Source: Mimachlamys varia (lineage: Eukaryota > Mollusca > Bivalvia > Pectinida > Pectinidae). Taken from it: a DNA stretch of 64,000 nucleotides. The notes below the pieces were generated by a model. It was not told the DNA's origin. It saw only the letters and a program-made list of their open reading frames with translations, and searched no databases. Below, one piece after another: positions 21,701 to 34,728 of this stretch. The translations under genes were made by a program, and so were the position numbers. The stretch lies in NCBI GenBank assembly GCA_947623455.1, contig OX392535.1:35860688-35924687 (forward strand). The letters run 5' to 3'. Each line of letters starts with the position of its first letter. Positions within the stretch are counted from its first letter, which is position 1.

Positions 21701-24700
21701 TACAATGACGTCTGGATGGTTACCCAGTACCTATTAATGTCGTCTGGATGGTTACCCAATAGCTATATAATGTCGTCTGGATGGTTACCCAGTACCTATA
21801 AAATGTCGTCTGGATGGTTACCCAGTACCTATATAATGTCGTCTGGATGGTTACCCAATACCTATACAAATCACTTCTGGATGGTTACCCAGTACCTATA
21901 AATGTCGTCTAGATGGTTACCCAGTACCTATACAAATGTCTTCTGGATGGTTACCCAGTACCTATAAATGTCTTCTGGATGGTTACCCAGTACCTATAAA
22001 TGTCGTCTGGATGGTTACCCAGTACCTATAAATGTCTTCTTGATGGTTACCCAGTACCTATAAATGTCTTCTAGATGGTTACCCAGTACCTATAAATGTC
22101 TTCTGGATGGTTACCCAGTACCTATAAATGTCGTCTGGATGGTTACCCAGTACCTATATAATGTCGTCTGGATGGTTACCCAGTACCTATAAAATGACGT
22201 CTGGATGGTTACCCAGTACCTATATAATGTCGTCTGTATGGTTACCCAGTACCTATAAATGTCTTCTGGATGGTTACCCAGTACCTATAAAATGTCGTCT
22301 GGATGGTTACCCAAAACCTATACTAATCACTTCTGGATAGTTACCCAGTACCTATAAATGTCGTCTAGATGGTTACCCAGTACCTATAAATATCGTCTGG
22401 ATGGTTACCCAGTACCTATATAAATGTCGTCTGGATGGTTACCCAGTACCTATAAAATGTCGTCTGGATGGTTACCCAGTACCTATAAAATGTCGTCTGG
22501 ATGGTTACCCAGTACCTATAAAATGTCGTCTGGATGGTTACCCAGTACCTATACAATGACGTCTGGATGGTTACCCAGTACCTATTAATGTCGTCTGGAT
22601 GGTTACCCAATACCTATATAATGTCGTCTGGATGGTTACCCAGTACCTATAAAATGTCGTCTGGATGGTTACCCAGTACCTATATAATGTCGTCTGGATG
22701 GTTACCCAATACCTATAAAATGTCGTCTGGATGGTTACCCAGTACCTATAAAATGTCGTCTGGATGGTTACCCAAAACCTATACAAATCACTTCTGGATA
22801 GTTACCCAGTACCTATAAATGTCGTCTAGATGGTTACCCAGTACCTATAAATATCGTCTGGATGGTTACCCAGTACCTATATAAATGTCGTCTGGATGGT
22901 TACCCAGTACCTATAAAATGTCGTCTGGATGGTTACCCAGTACCTATAAAATGTCGTCTGGATGGTTACCCAGTACCTATAAAATGTCGTCTGGATGGTT
23001 ACCCAGTACCTATACAATGACGTCTGGATGGTTACCCAGTACCTATTAATTTCGTCTGGATGGTTACCCAATAGCTATATAATGTCGTCTGGATGGTTAC
23101 CCAGTACCTATAAAATGTCGTCTGGATGGTTACCCAGTACCTATATAATGTCGTCTGGATGGTTACCCAATACCTATACAAATCACTTCTGGATGGTTAC
23201 CCAGTACCTATAAATGTCGTCTAGATGGTTACTCAGTACCTATACAAATGTCTTCTGGATGGTTACCCAGTACCTATAAATGTCTTCTGGATGGTTACCC
23301 AGTACCTATAAATGTCGTCTGGATGGTTACCCAGTACCTATAAATGTCTTCTTGATGGTTACCCAGTACCTATAAATGTCTTCTAGATGGTTACCCAGTA
23401 CCTATAAATGTCTTCTGGATGGTTACCCAGTACCTATAAATGTCGTCTGGATGGTTACCCAGTACCTATATAATGTCGTCTGGATGGTTACCCAGTACCT
23501 ATAAAATGACGTCTGGATGGTTACCCAGTACCTATATAATGTCGTCTGTATGGTTACCCAGTACCTATAAATGTCTTCTGGATGGTTACCCAGTACCTAT
23601 AAAATGTCGTCTGGATGGTTACCCAAAACCTATACAAATCACTTCTGGATAGTTACCCAGTACCTATAAATGTCGTCTAGATGGTTACCCAGTACCTATA
23701 AATATCGTCTGGATGGTTACCCAGTACCTATATAAATGTCGTCTGGATGGTTACCCAGTACCTATACAAATGTCGTCTGGATGGGTTACCCAGTACCTAT
23801 AAAATGTCGTCTGGATGGTTACCCAATACCTATACAAATGTCTTCTGGATGGTTACCCAGTACCTATAAATGTCTTCTGGATGTTTACCCAGTACCTATA
23901 CATGTCTTCTGGATGGTTACCCAGTACCTATACAAATCACATCTGGATGGTTATCCAGTACCTATAAATATCGTCTGGATGGTTACCCAGTACCTATATA
24001 ATGTCTTCTGGATGGTTACCCAGTACCTATAAATGTCGTCTGGATGGTTACCCAGTACCTATAAATGTCTTCTTGATGGTTACCCAGTACCTATACAAAT
24101 GTCTTCTGGATGGTTACCCAGTACCTATAAATGTCATCTGGATGGTTACCCAGTACCTATAAATGTCTTCTTGGTGGTTACCCAGAACCTATAAATGTCG
24201 TCTAGATGGTTACCCAGTACCTATAAATATCGTCTGGATGGTTACCCAGTACCTATATAAATGTCGTCTGGATGGTTACCCAGTACCTATAAAATGTCGT
24301 CTGGATGGTTACCCAGTACCTATAAAATGTCGTCTGGATGGTTACCCAGTACCTATAAAATGTCGTCTGGATGGTTACCCAGTACCTATACAATGACGTC
24401 TGGATGGTTACCCAGTACCTATATTAATGTCGTCTGGATGGTTACCCAATACCTATATAATGTCGTCTGGATGGTTACCCAGTACCTATAAAATGTCGTC
24501 TGGATGGTTACCCAGTACCTATATAATGTCGTCTGGATGGTTACCCAATACCTATACAAATCACTTCTGGATGGTTACCCTGTACCTATAAATGTCGTCT
24601 AGATGGTTACTCAGTACCTATACAAATGTCTTCTGGATGGTTACCCAGTACCTATAAATGTCTTCTGGATGGTTACCCAGTACCTATAAATGTCGTCTGG

Positions 24701-27700
24701 ATGGTTACCCAGTACCTATAAATGTCTTCTTGATGGTTACCCAGTACCTATAAATGTCTTCTAGATGGTTACCCAGTACCTATAAATGTCTTCTGGATGG
24801 TTACCCAGTACCTATAAATGTCTTCTGGATGGTTACCCAGTACCTATATAATGTCGTCTGGATGGTTACCCAGTACCTATAAAATGACGTCTGGATGGTT
24901 ACCCAGTACCTATATAATGTCGTCTGTATGGTTACCCAGTACCTATAAATGTCTTCTGGATGGTTACCCAGTACCTATAAAATGTCGTCTGGATGGTTAC
25001 CCAAAACCTATACAAATCACTTCTGGATAGTTACCCAGTACCTATAAATGTCGTCTAGATGGTTACCCAGTACCTATAAATATCGTCTGGATGGTTACCC
25101 AGTACCTATATAAATGTCGTCTGGATGGTTACCCAGTACCTATACAAATGTCGTCTGGATGGGTTACCCAGTACCTATAAAATGTCGTCTGGATGGTTAC
25201 CCAATACCTATACAAATGTCTTCTGGATGGTTACCCAGTACCTATAAATGTCTTCTGGATGTTTACCCAGTACCTATACATGTCTTCTGGATGGTTACCC
25301 AGTACCTATACAAATCACATCTGGATGGTTATCCAGTACCTATAAATATCGTCTGGATGGTTACCCAGTACCTATATAATGTCTTCTGGATGGTTACCCA
25401 GTACCTATAAATGTCGTCTGGATGGTTACCCAGTACCTATAAATGTCTTTTTGATGGTTACCCAGTACCTATACAAATGTCTTCTGGATGGTTACCCAGT
25501 ACCTATAAATGTCGTCTGGATGGTTACCCAGTACCTATAAATGTCTTCTTGGTGGTTACCCAGTACCTATAAATGTCTTCTAGATGGTTACCCAGTACCT
25601 ATAAATGTCTTCTGGATGGTTACCCAGTACCTATAAATGTCGTCTGGATGGTTACCCAGTACCTATATAATGTCGTCTGGATGGTTACCCAGTACCTATA
25701 AAATGACGTCTGGATGGTTACCCAGTACCTATAAAATGTCGTCTGGATGGTTACCCAGTACCTATAAAATGTCTTCTGGATGGTTACCCAGTACCTATAA
25801 AATGTCGTCTGTATGGTTACCCAGTACCTATAAATGTCTTCTGGATAGCTACCCAGTACCTATAAAATGTCGTCTGGATGGTTACCCAGTACCTATAAAA
25901 TGTCTTCTGGATGGTTACCCAGTATCTATAAATGTCGTCTGGATGGTTACCAAGTACCTATAAATGTCGTCTGGATGGTTACCCAGTACCTATAAAATGT
26001 CGTCTGGATGGTTACCCAGTACCTATAAATATCGTCTGGATGGTTACCCAGTACCTATAAATGTCGTCTGTATGGTTACCCAGTACCTATACAAATGTCG
26101 TCTGGATGGTTACCCAGTACCTATACAAATGTCGTCTGGATGGTTACCCAGTACCTATAAATATCGTCTGGATGGTTACCCAGTACCTATAAATGTCGTC
26201 TGGATGGTTACCCAGTACCTATACAAATGTCGTCTGGATGGTTACCCAGTACCTATAAATGTCGTCTGTATGGTTACCCAGTACCTATACAAATGTCGTC
26301 TGGATGGTTACCCAGTACCTATACAAATGTCGTCTGGATGGTTACCCAGTACCTATATAATGTCGTCTGGATGGTTACCCAGTACCTATAAAATGTCGTC
26401 TGGATGGTTACCCAGTACCTATAAAATGTCGTCTGGATGGTTACCCAGTACCTATAAAATGTCGTCTGGATGGTTACCCAGTACCTATATAATGTCGTCT
26501 GGATGGTTACCCAGTACCTATAAAATGTCGTCTGGATGGTTACCCAGTACCTATATAATGTCGTCTGGATGGTTACCCAGTACCTATAAATGTCGTCTGG
26601 ATGGTTACCCTATACCTATGCAAATGTCGTCTGGATGGTTACCCGGTACCTATATAATGTCGTCTGGATGGTTACCCAGTACCTATATAATGTCGTCTGG
26701 ATGGTTACCCAGTACCTATAAAATGTCGTCTGGATGGTTACCCAATACCTATATAATGTCGTCTGGATGGTTACCCAGTACCTATATAATGTCGTCTGGA
26801 TGGTTACCCAGTACCTATAAAATGTCGTCTGGATGGTTACCCAGTACCTATAAAATGTCGTCTGGATGGTTACCCAGTACCTATACAAATGTCTTCTGGA
26901 TGGTTACCCAGTACCTATAAATGTCGTCTGGATGGTTACCCAGTACCTATAAATGTCTTCTTGGTGGTTACCCAGTACCTATAAATGTCTTCTAGATGGT
27001 TACCCAGTACCTATAAATGTCTTCTGGATGGTTACCCAGTACCTATAAATGTCGTCTGGATGGTTACCCAGTACCTATATAATGTCGTCTGGATGGTTAC
27101 CCAGTACCTATAAAATGACGTCTGGATGGTTACCCAGTACCTATAAAATGTCGTCTGGATGGTTACCCAGTACCTATAAAATGTCTTCTGGATGGTTACC
27201 CAGTACCTATAAAATGTCGTCTGGATGGTTACCCAGTACCTATAAATATCGTCTGGATGGTTACCCAGTACCTATAAATGTCGTCTGTATGGTTACCCAG
27301 TACCTATACAAATGTCGTCTGGATGGTTACCCAGTACCTATACAAATGTCGTCTGGATGGTTACCCAGTACCTATAAATATCGTCTGGATGGTTACCCAG
27401 TACCTATAAATGTCGTCTGGATGGTTACCCAGTACCTATACAAATGTCGTCTGGATGGTTACCCAGTACCTATAAATGTCGTCTGTATGGTTACCCAGTA
27501 CCTATACAAATGTCGTCTGGATGGTTACCCAGTACCTATACAAATGTCGTCTGGATGGTTACCCAGTACCTATATAATGTCGTCTGGATGGTTACCCAGT
27601 ACCTATAAAATGTCGTCTGGATGGTTACCCAGTACCTATAAAATGTCGTCTGGATGGTTACCCAGTACCTATAAAATGTCGTCTGGATGGTTACCCAGTA

Positions 27701-30700
27701 CCTATATAATGTCGTCTGGATGGTTACCCAGTACCTATAAAATGTCGTCTGGATGGTTACCCAGTACCTATATAATGTCGTCTGGATGGTTACCCAGTAC
27801 CTATAAATGTCGTCTGGATGGTTACCCTATACCTATGCAAATGTCGTCTGGATGGTTACCCGGTACCTATATAATGTCGTCTGGATGGTTACCCAGTACC
27901 TATATAATGTCGTCTGGATGGTTACCCAGTACCTATAAAATGTCGTCTGGATGGTTACCCAATACCTATATAATGTCGTCTGGATGGTTACCCAGTACCT
28001 ATATAATGTCGTCTGGATGGTTACCCAGTACCTATAAAATGTCGTCTGGATGGTTACCCAGTACCTATAAAATGTCGTCTGGATGGTTACCCAGTACCTA
28101 TACAAATGTCTTCTGGATGGTTACCCAGTACCTATAAATGTCGTCTGGATGGTTACCCAGTACCTATAAATGTCTTCTTGGTGGTTACCCAGTACCTATA
28201 AATGTCTTCTAGATGGTTACCCAGTACCTATAAATGTCTTCTGGATGGTTACCCAGTACCTATAAATGTCGTCTGGATGGTTACCCAGTACCTATATAAT
28301 GTCGTCTGGATGGTTACCCAGTACCTATAAAATGACGTCTGGATGGTTACCCAGTACCTATAAAATGTCGTCTGGATGGTTACCCAGTACCTATAAAATG
28401 TCTTCTGGATGGTTACCCAGTACCTATAAAATGTCGTCTGTATGGTTACCCAGTACCTATAAATGTCTTCTGGATAGCTACCCAGTACCTATAAAATGTC
28501 GTCTGGATGGTTACCCAGTACCTATAAAATGTCTTCTGGATGGTTACCCAGTATCTATAAATGTCGTCTGGATGGTTACCCAGTACCTATAAATGTCGTC
28601 TGGATGGTTACCCAGTACCTATAAAATGTCGTCTGGATGGTTACCCAGTACCTATAAATATCGTCTGGATGGTTACCCAGTACCTATAAATGTCGTCTGT
28701 ATGGTTACCCAGTTCCTATACAAATGTCGTCTGGATGGTTACCCAGTACCTATACAAATGTCGTCTGGATGGTTACCCAGTACCTATAAATATCGTCTGG
28801 ATGGTTACCCAGTACCTATAAATGTCGTCTGGATGGTTACCCAGTACCTATACAAATGTCGTCTGGATGGTTACCCAGTACCTATAAATGTCGTCTGTAT
28901 GGTTACCCAGTACCTATACAAATGTCGTCTGGATGGTTACCCAGTACCTATACAAATGTCGTCTGGATGGTTACCCAGTACCTATATAATGTCGTCTGGA
29001 TGGTTACCCAGTACCTATAAAATGTCGTCTGGATGGTTACCCAGTACCTATAAAATGTCGTCTGGATGGTTACCCAGTACCTATAAAATGTCGTCTGGAT
29101 GGTTACCCAGTACCTATATAATGTCGTCTGGATGGTTACCCAGTACCTATAAAATGTCGTCTGGATGGTTACCCAGTACCTATATAATGTCGTCTGGATG
29201 GTTACCCAGTACCTATAAATGTCGTCTGGATGGTTACCCTATACCTATGCAAATGTCGTCTGGATGGTTACCCGGTACCTATATAATGTCGTCTGGATGG
29301 TTACCCAGTACCTATATAATGTCGTCTGGATGGTTACCCAGTACCTATAAAATGTCGTCTGGATGGTTACCCAATACCTATATAATGTCGTCTGGATGGT
29401 TACCCAGTACCTATATAATGTCGTCTGGATGGTTACCCAGTACCTATAAAATGTCGTCTGGATGGTTACCCAGTACCTATAAAATGTCGTCTGGATGGTT
29501 ACCCAGTACCTATATAATGTCATCTGGATGGTTACCCAATACCTATACAAATCACTTCTGGATGGTTACCCAGTACCTATACAATGACGTCTGGATGGTT
29601 ACCCAGTACCTATTAATGTCGTCTGGATGGTTACCCAATAGCTATATAATGTCGTCTGGATGGTTACCCAGTACCTATAAAATGTCGTCTGGATGGTTAC
29701 CCAGTACCTATATAATGTCGTCTGGATGGTTACCCAATACCTATACAAATCACTTCTGGATGGTTACCCAGTACCTATAAATGTCGTCTAGATGGTTACC
29801 CAGTACCTATACAAATGTCTTCTGGATGGTTACCCAGTACCTATAAATGTCTTCTGGATGGTTACCCAGTACCTATAAATGTCGTCTGGATGGTTACCCA
29901 GTACCTATAAATGTCTTCTTGATGGTTACCCAGTACCTATAAATGTCTTCTGGATGGTTACCCAGTACCTATAAATGTCGTCTGGATGGTTACCCAGTAC
30001 CTATATAATGTCGTCTGGATGGTTACCCAGTACCTATAAAATGACGTCTGGATGGTTACCCAGTACCTATATAATGTCGTCTGTATGGTTACCCAGTACC
30101 TATAAATGTCTTCTGGATGGTTACCCAGTACCTATAAAATGTCGTCTGGATGGTTACCCAAAACCTATACAAATCACTTCTGGATAGTTACCCAGTACCT
30201 ATAAATGTCGTCTAGATGGTTACCCAGTACCTATAAATATCGTCTGGATGGTTACCCAGTACCTATATAAATGTCGTCTGGATGGTTACCCAGTACCTAT
30301 AAAATGTCGTCTGGATGGTTACCCAGTACCAATAAAATGTCGTCTGGATGGTTACCCAGTACCTATAAAATGTCTTCTGGATGGTTACCCAGTACCTATA
30401 CAATGACGTCTGGATGGTTACCAAGTACCTATTAATGTCGTCTGGATGGTTACCCAATACCTATATAATGTCGTCTGGATGGTTACCCAGTACCTATAAA
30501 ATGTCGTCTGGATGGTTACCCAGTACCTATATAATGTCGTCTGGATGGTTACCCAATACCTATAAAATGTCGTCTGGATGGTTACCCAGTACCTATAAAA
30601 TGTCGTCTGGATGGTTACCCAAAACCTATACAAATCACTTCTGGATAGTTACCCAGTACCTATAAATGTCGTCTAGATGGTTATCCAGTACCTATATAAT

Positions 30701-33196
30701 GTCGTCTGGATGGTTACCCAGTACCTATATAAATGTCGTCTGGATGGTTACCCAGTACCTATAAAATGTCGTCTGGATGGTTACCCAGTACCTATAAAAT
30801 GTCGTCTGGATGGTTACCCAGTACCTATATAATGTCGTCTGGATGGTTACCCAGTACCTATAAAATGTCGTCTGGATGGTTACCCAGTACCTATACAATG
30901 ACGTCTGGATGGTTACCCAGTACCTATTAATGTCGTCTGGATGGTTACCCAATAGCTATATAATGTCGTCTGGATGGTTACCCAGTACCTATAAAATGTC
31001 GTCTGGATGGTTACCCAGTACCTATATAATGTCGTCTGGATGGTTACCCAATACCTATACAAATCACTTCTGGATGGTTACCCAGTACCTATAAATGTCG
31101 TCTAGATGGTTACCCAGTACCTATACAAATGCCTTCTGGATGGTTACCCAGTACCTATAAATGTCTTCTGGATGGTTACCCAGTACCTATAAATGTCGTC
31201 TGGATGGTTACCCAGTACCTATAAATGTCTTCTTGATGGTTACCCAGTACCTATAAATGTCTTCTGGATGGTTACCCAGTACCTATAAATGTCGTCTGGA
31301 TGGTTACCCAGTACCTATATAATGTCGTCTGGATGGTTACCCAGTACCTATAAAATGACGTCTGGATGGTTACCCAGTACCTATATAATGTCGTCTGTAT
31401 GGTTACCCAGTACCTATAAATGTCTTCTGGATGGTTACCCAGTACCTATAAAATGTCGTCTGGATGGTTACCCAAAACCTATACAAATCACTTCTGGATA
31501 GTTACCCAGTACCTATAAATGTCGTCTAGATGGTTACCCAGTACCTATAAATATCGTCTGGATGGTTACCCAGTACCTATATAAATGTCGTCTGGATGGT
31601 TACCCAGTACCTATAAAATGTCGTCTGGATGGTTACCCAGTACCTATAAAATGTCGTCTGGATGGTTACCCAGTACCTATAAAATGTCGTCTGGATGGTT
31701 ACCCAGTACCTATACAATGACGTCTGGATGGTTACCCAGTACCTATTAATGTCGTCTGGATGGTTACCCAATACCTATATAATGTCGTCTGGATGGTTAC
31801 CCAGTACCTATAAAATGTCGTCTGGATGGTTACCCAGTACCTATATAATGTCGTCTGGATGGTTACCCAATACCTATAAAATGTCGTCTGGATGGTTACC
31901 CAGTACCTATAAAATGTCGTCTGGATGGTTACCCAAAACCTATACAAATCACTTCTGGATAGTTACCCAGTACCTATAAATGTCGTCTAGATGGTTACCC
32001 AGTACCTATAAATATCGTCTGGATGGTTACCCAGTACCTATATAAATGTCGTCTGGATGGTTACCCAGTACCTATACAAATGTCTTCTGGATGGGTTACC
32101 CAGTACCTATAAAATGTCGTCTGGATGGTTACCCAATACCTATACAAATGTCTTCTGGATGGTTACCCAGTACCTATAAATGTCTTCTGGATGTTTACCC
32201 AGTACCTATACATGTCTTCTGGATGGTTACCCAGTACCTATACAAATCACATCTGGATGGTTATCCAGTACCTATAAATATCGTCTGGATGGTTACCCAG
32301 TACCTATATAAATGTCTTCTGGATGGTTACCCAGTACCTATAAATGTCGTCTGGATGGTTACCCAGTACCTATAAATGTCTTCTTGATGGTTACCCAGTA
32401 CCTATACAAATGTCTTCTGGATGGTTACCCAGTACCTATAAATGTCGTCTGGATGGTTACCCAGTACCTATAAATGTCTTCTTGGTGGTTACCCAGTACC
32501 TATAAATGTCTTCTAGATGGTTACCCAGTACCTATAAATGTCTTCTGGATGGTTACCCAGTACCTATAAATGTCGTCTGGATGGTTACCCAGTACCTATA
32601 TAATGTCGTCTGGATGGTTACCCAGTACCTATAAAATGACGTCTGGATGGTTACCCAGTACCTATAAAATGTCGTCTGGATGGTTACCCAGTACCTATAA
32701 AATGTCTTCTGGATGGTTACCCAGTACCTATAAAATGTCGTCTGTATGGTTACCCAGTACCTATAAATGTCTTCTGGATAGTTACCCAGTACCTATAAAA
32801 TGTCGTCTGGATGGTTACCCAGTACCTATAAAATGTCTTCTGGATGGTTACCCAGTATCTATAAATGTCGTCTGGATGGTTACCCAGTACCTATAAATGT
32901 CGTCTGGATGGTTACCCAGTACCTATAAAATGTCGTCTGGATGGTTACCCAGTACCTATAAAATGTCTTCTGGATGGTTACCCAGTATCTATAAATGTCG
33001 TCTGGATGGTTACCCAGTACCTATAAATGTCGTCTGGATGGTTACCCAGTACCTATATAATGTCGTCTGGATGGTTACCCAGTACCTATAAAATGTCGTC
33101 TGGATGGTTACCCAGTACCTATATAATGTCGTCTGGATGGTTACCCAGTACCTATAAATGTCGTCTGGATGGTTACCCAGTACCTATAAAATGTCG
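18704..33196. repeat. 33-bp satellite array, about 440 units, with higher-order structure
   Basis: One unbroken array of about 14.5 kb. The unit is ATGTCGTCTGGATGGTTACC followed by CAGTACCTATAAA; linker variants TATAAATG, TATAAAATG, TATATAATG and TATACAAATG give 32, 33 or 34 bp. Base variants (TCTTCTGG, TCGTCTAGATGG, CCAATACC, ATCACTTCTGG) recur in fixed order. One anchor order recurs at 22128, 23440, 24818, 25637, 27049, 28266, 29975, 31289 and 32570, so larger blocks of about 1.2-1.7 kb (once 0.8 kb) have duplicated. Most units contain a GGTTACC (BstEII) site. Edges are sharp: CTGGATGG at 18709 and ATGTCG|TAATTT near 33196. Confidence 0.97.
20384..21571 (+). other. 395-codon open frame inside the satellite (not called coding)
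   Basis: The largest stop-free stretch, equalled at 28593-29780 (395 codons) and nearly at 27049-28137 (362). It reads repeating MSSGWLPSTYK, CRLDGYPVPIK or NVVWMVTQYLY, depending on which frame the 32/33/34-bp linkers select. The antisense strand is also open in places (YRYWVTIQTTF). A 33-bp period lacking stops in several frames gives such frames automatically. There is no upstream promoter, no splice evidence and no known domain. Confidence 0.8.
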
Positions 33197-33440
33197 TAAT
33201 TTTGTTTTTTTTATGAAATCAAAGGCATCTTAAAATCTTGAAAGTGTGATGATGATAATTGCTTTAATTATAGTAAAAATGGTGGTGGTGATGGTGACGA
33301 CGGCGACGACGACGAAGATGATGGTGGCGATGGCGACAACGATGATGATGATGGTGATAATGGTGGTGGTGGCGACGGCGACGACGACGACGACGATGAT
33401 AAAGACATTAGCGAGGGATGATTAGTTCCGCATGCATGCG

Positions 33441-33502
<62 letters not shown>

Positions 33503-33505
33503 TTC
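33197..33505. repeat. GAT/GAC/GGT triplet microsatellites
   Basis: Imperfect GGT, GAT and GAC triplets at 33277-33405, and an almost pure ATG/TGA run at 33440-33502 of about 20 units. On the minus strand the pure run reads as polyhistidine in one frame, a by-product of the triplet. It follows the satellite by about 40 bp. Confidence 0.9.
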
Positions 33506-33994
33506 AGAATTATTTTCCAATAATTGAAATATTGACATAATTTTTTCTATGGCTTTACTAAATATCAGTATATTAATATTCATACTATAATGTATAAATC
33601 CAATCAACAGTTTCGTTCAAATATAAAAACATTTCCAACGTGTGTATACTATTATTATTTATATACATTATATGGCCATTAAAAACACATAAAATCGAAA
33701 GCGAAAAAATATCTTACATGTAATAGTTTGTAATGTTACCGTGTGTAAATGACATTTGGTAATGACAGAGTCGAGGATGGATAAATAAAAAAAAAATGTA
33801 ATTTTCTTTAAAGTCTATCTAAAAGGTAAAATGGTTTTATTTGAATCAATCTAACAGTAGCATGACATCATTAGTTTATATTTCTGTCATAACGTACCAT
33901 TTCTATTCAGTAGATAAAAGTAAAGGTTATTAAATCAAAATTAAGTTTGAAGTTTTGGATATATGTTCATCTTTTGCAGAATCCAAAATCACTT
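33506..33994. other. No supported feature
   Basis: AT-rich DNA between the microsatellite and the second MITE copy. Nothing recognised. Confidence 0.5.
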
Positions 33995-34352
33995 TTAAAG
34001 GCCCAATATGCGTAACTTCAGGGACATTTTCGTGATTCTGAAAAATTCTGAAAAAAAAAATCCAGTTGATAACCATGCAAAAATTAGAAACTCTTGACAA
34101 AAAAATCCAACGAATTGAAAATAATACAGGTGGGGCCCACTTCAACAACAAACCGAAGGTAGAAGACGGTTCGAAATGGACGCGTGTTTACAAATAGCGT
34201 GTTTCAACTGCTGCTGTACCGGTAACCGCGAAAGAATTCATCTTGAATATTGCTGATACCAGTTATTTTAAATAAATCTATAAATATAATTTGTTATTAG
34301 GCTTTATTTTCGCTTCAAATTTTGCCGAAAGTTACGTATATTGGGCCTTTAA
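33995..34352 (+). mobile_element. TTAA-flanked MITE, copy 2
   Basis: TTAA plus AGGCCCAATATGCGTAACTT at the left, and AAAGTTACGTATATTGGGCC then TTTAA at the right. Lacks about 35 bp present in copy 1 (after ATGCAAAAAT). Otherwise collinear, including CTGTACCGGTAACCGCG. Confidence 0.8.
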
Positions 34353-34520
34353 GTCATTTTAAGTTATAGCTGAGAAGGAATAAAAAAAATAACCCCTTAA
34401 GAAACTCATATTTAACATGTCACATCCTTCAGAGTATTAATTATAGGCCTAGTGGAAAGAGATTTCCCTCTGTCCGAACACCTTGGATTATGTTCGATTA
34501 AGAAATAATGCTTCCTTGAA

Positions 34521-34728
34521 AGGGGCCGAGTGGTTAAGGTGTTCCGTCATCCTACCACTAGCCCTCCACCTCTTGGTTGCGAGTTCGAATCCCACGTGGG
34601 GAAGTTGCCAGGTATTGACCGTCGGTGGTTTTTCTCCGGGTACTCCGGCTTTCCTCCACCACCAAAACTTGGCACGTCCTTAAATGACCCTGGCTGTTAA
34701 TAAGACGTAAAACAAAATAAGGCAAACA
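34521..34728 (+). mobile_element. tRNA-derived SINE
   Basis: Head GGGGCCGAGTGGTTAAGGTG, B box GAGTTCGAATCCC (34580-34592), middle GGTTTTTCTCCGGGTACTCC, and tail TGTTAATAAGACGTAAAAC. Single-headed full-length reference for the family. The first ~8 bp of the head are replaced or diverged. Confidence 0.85.

Noticed and set aside
18704..33196. CRISPR-like array
   Set aside because: Units are contiguous near-identical repeats without unique spacers, in eukaryotic DNA, and no Cas genes are present.
18605..33233. Long open frames of MSSGWLPSTYK-type repeats as a secreted or structural repeat protein gene
   Set aside because: They switch frame with linker length, open on both strands, have no signal peptide, promoter or splice evidence, and are explained by a 33-bp stop-free satellite.
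33422..33607. Polyhistidine protein on the minus strand
   Set aside because: The histidines come from a pure ATG/TGA microsatellite; no conserved sequence flanks it.
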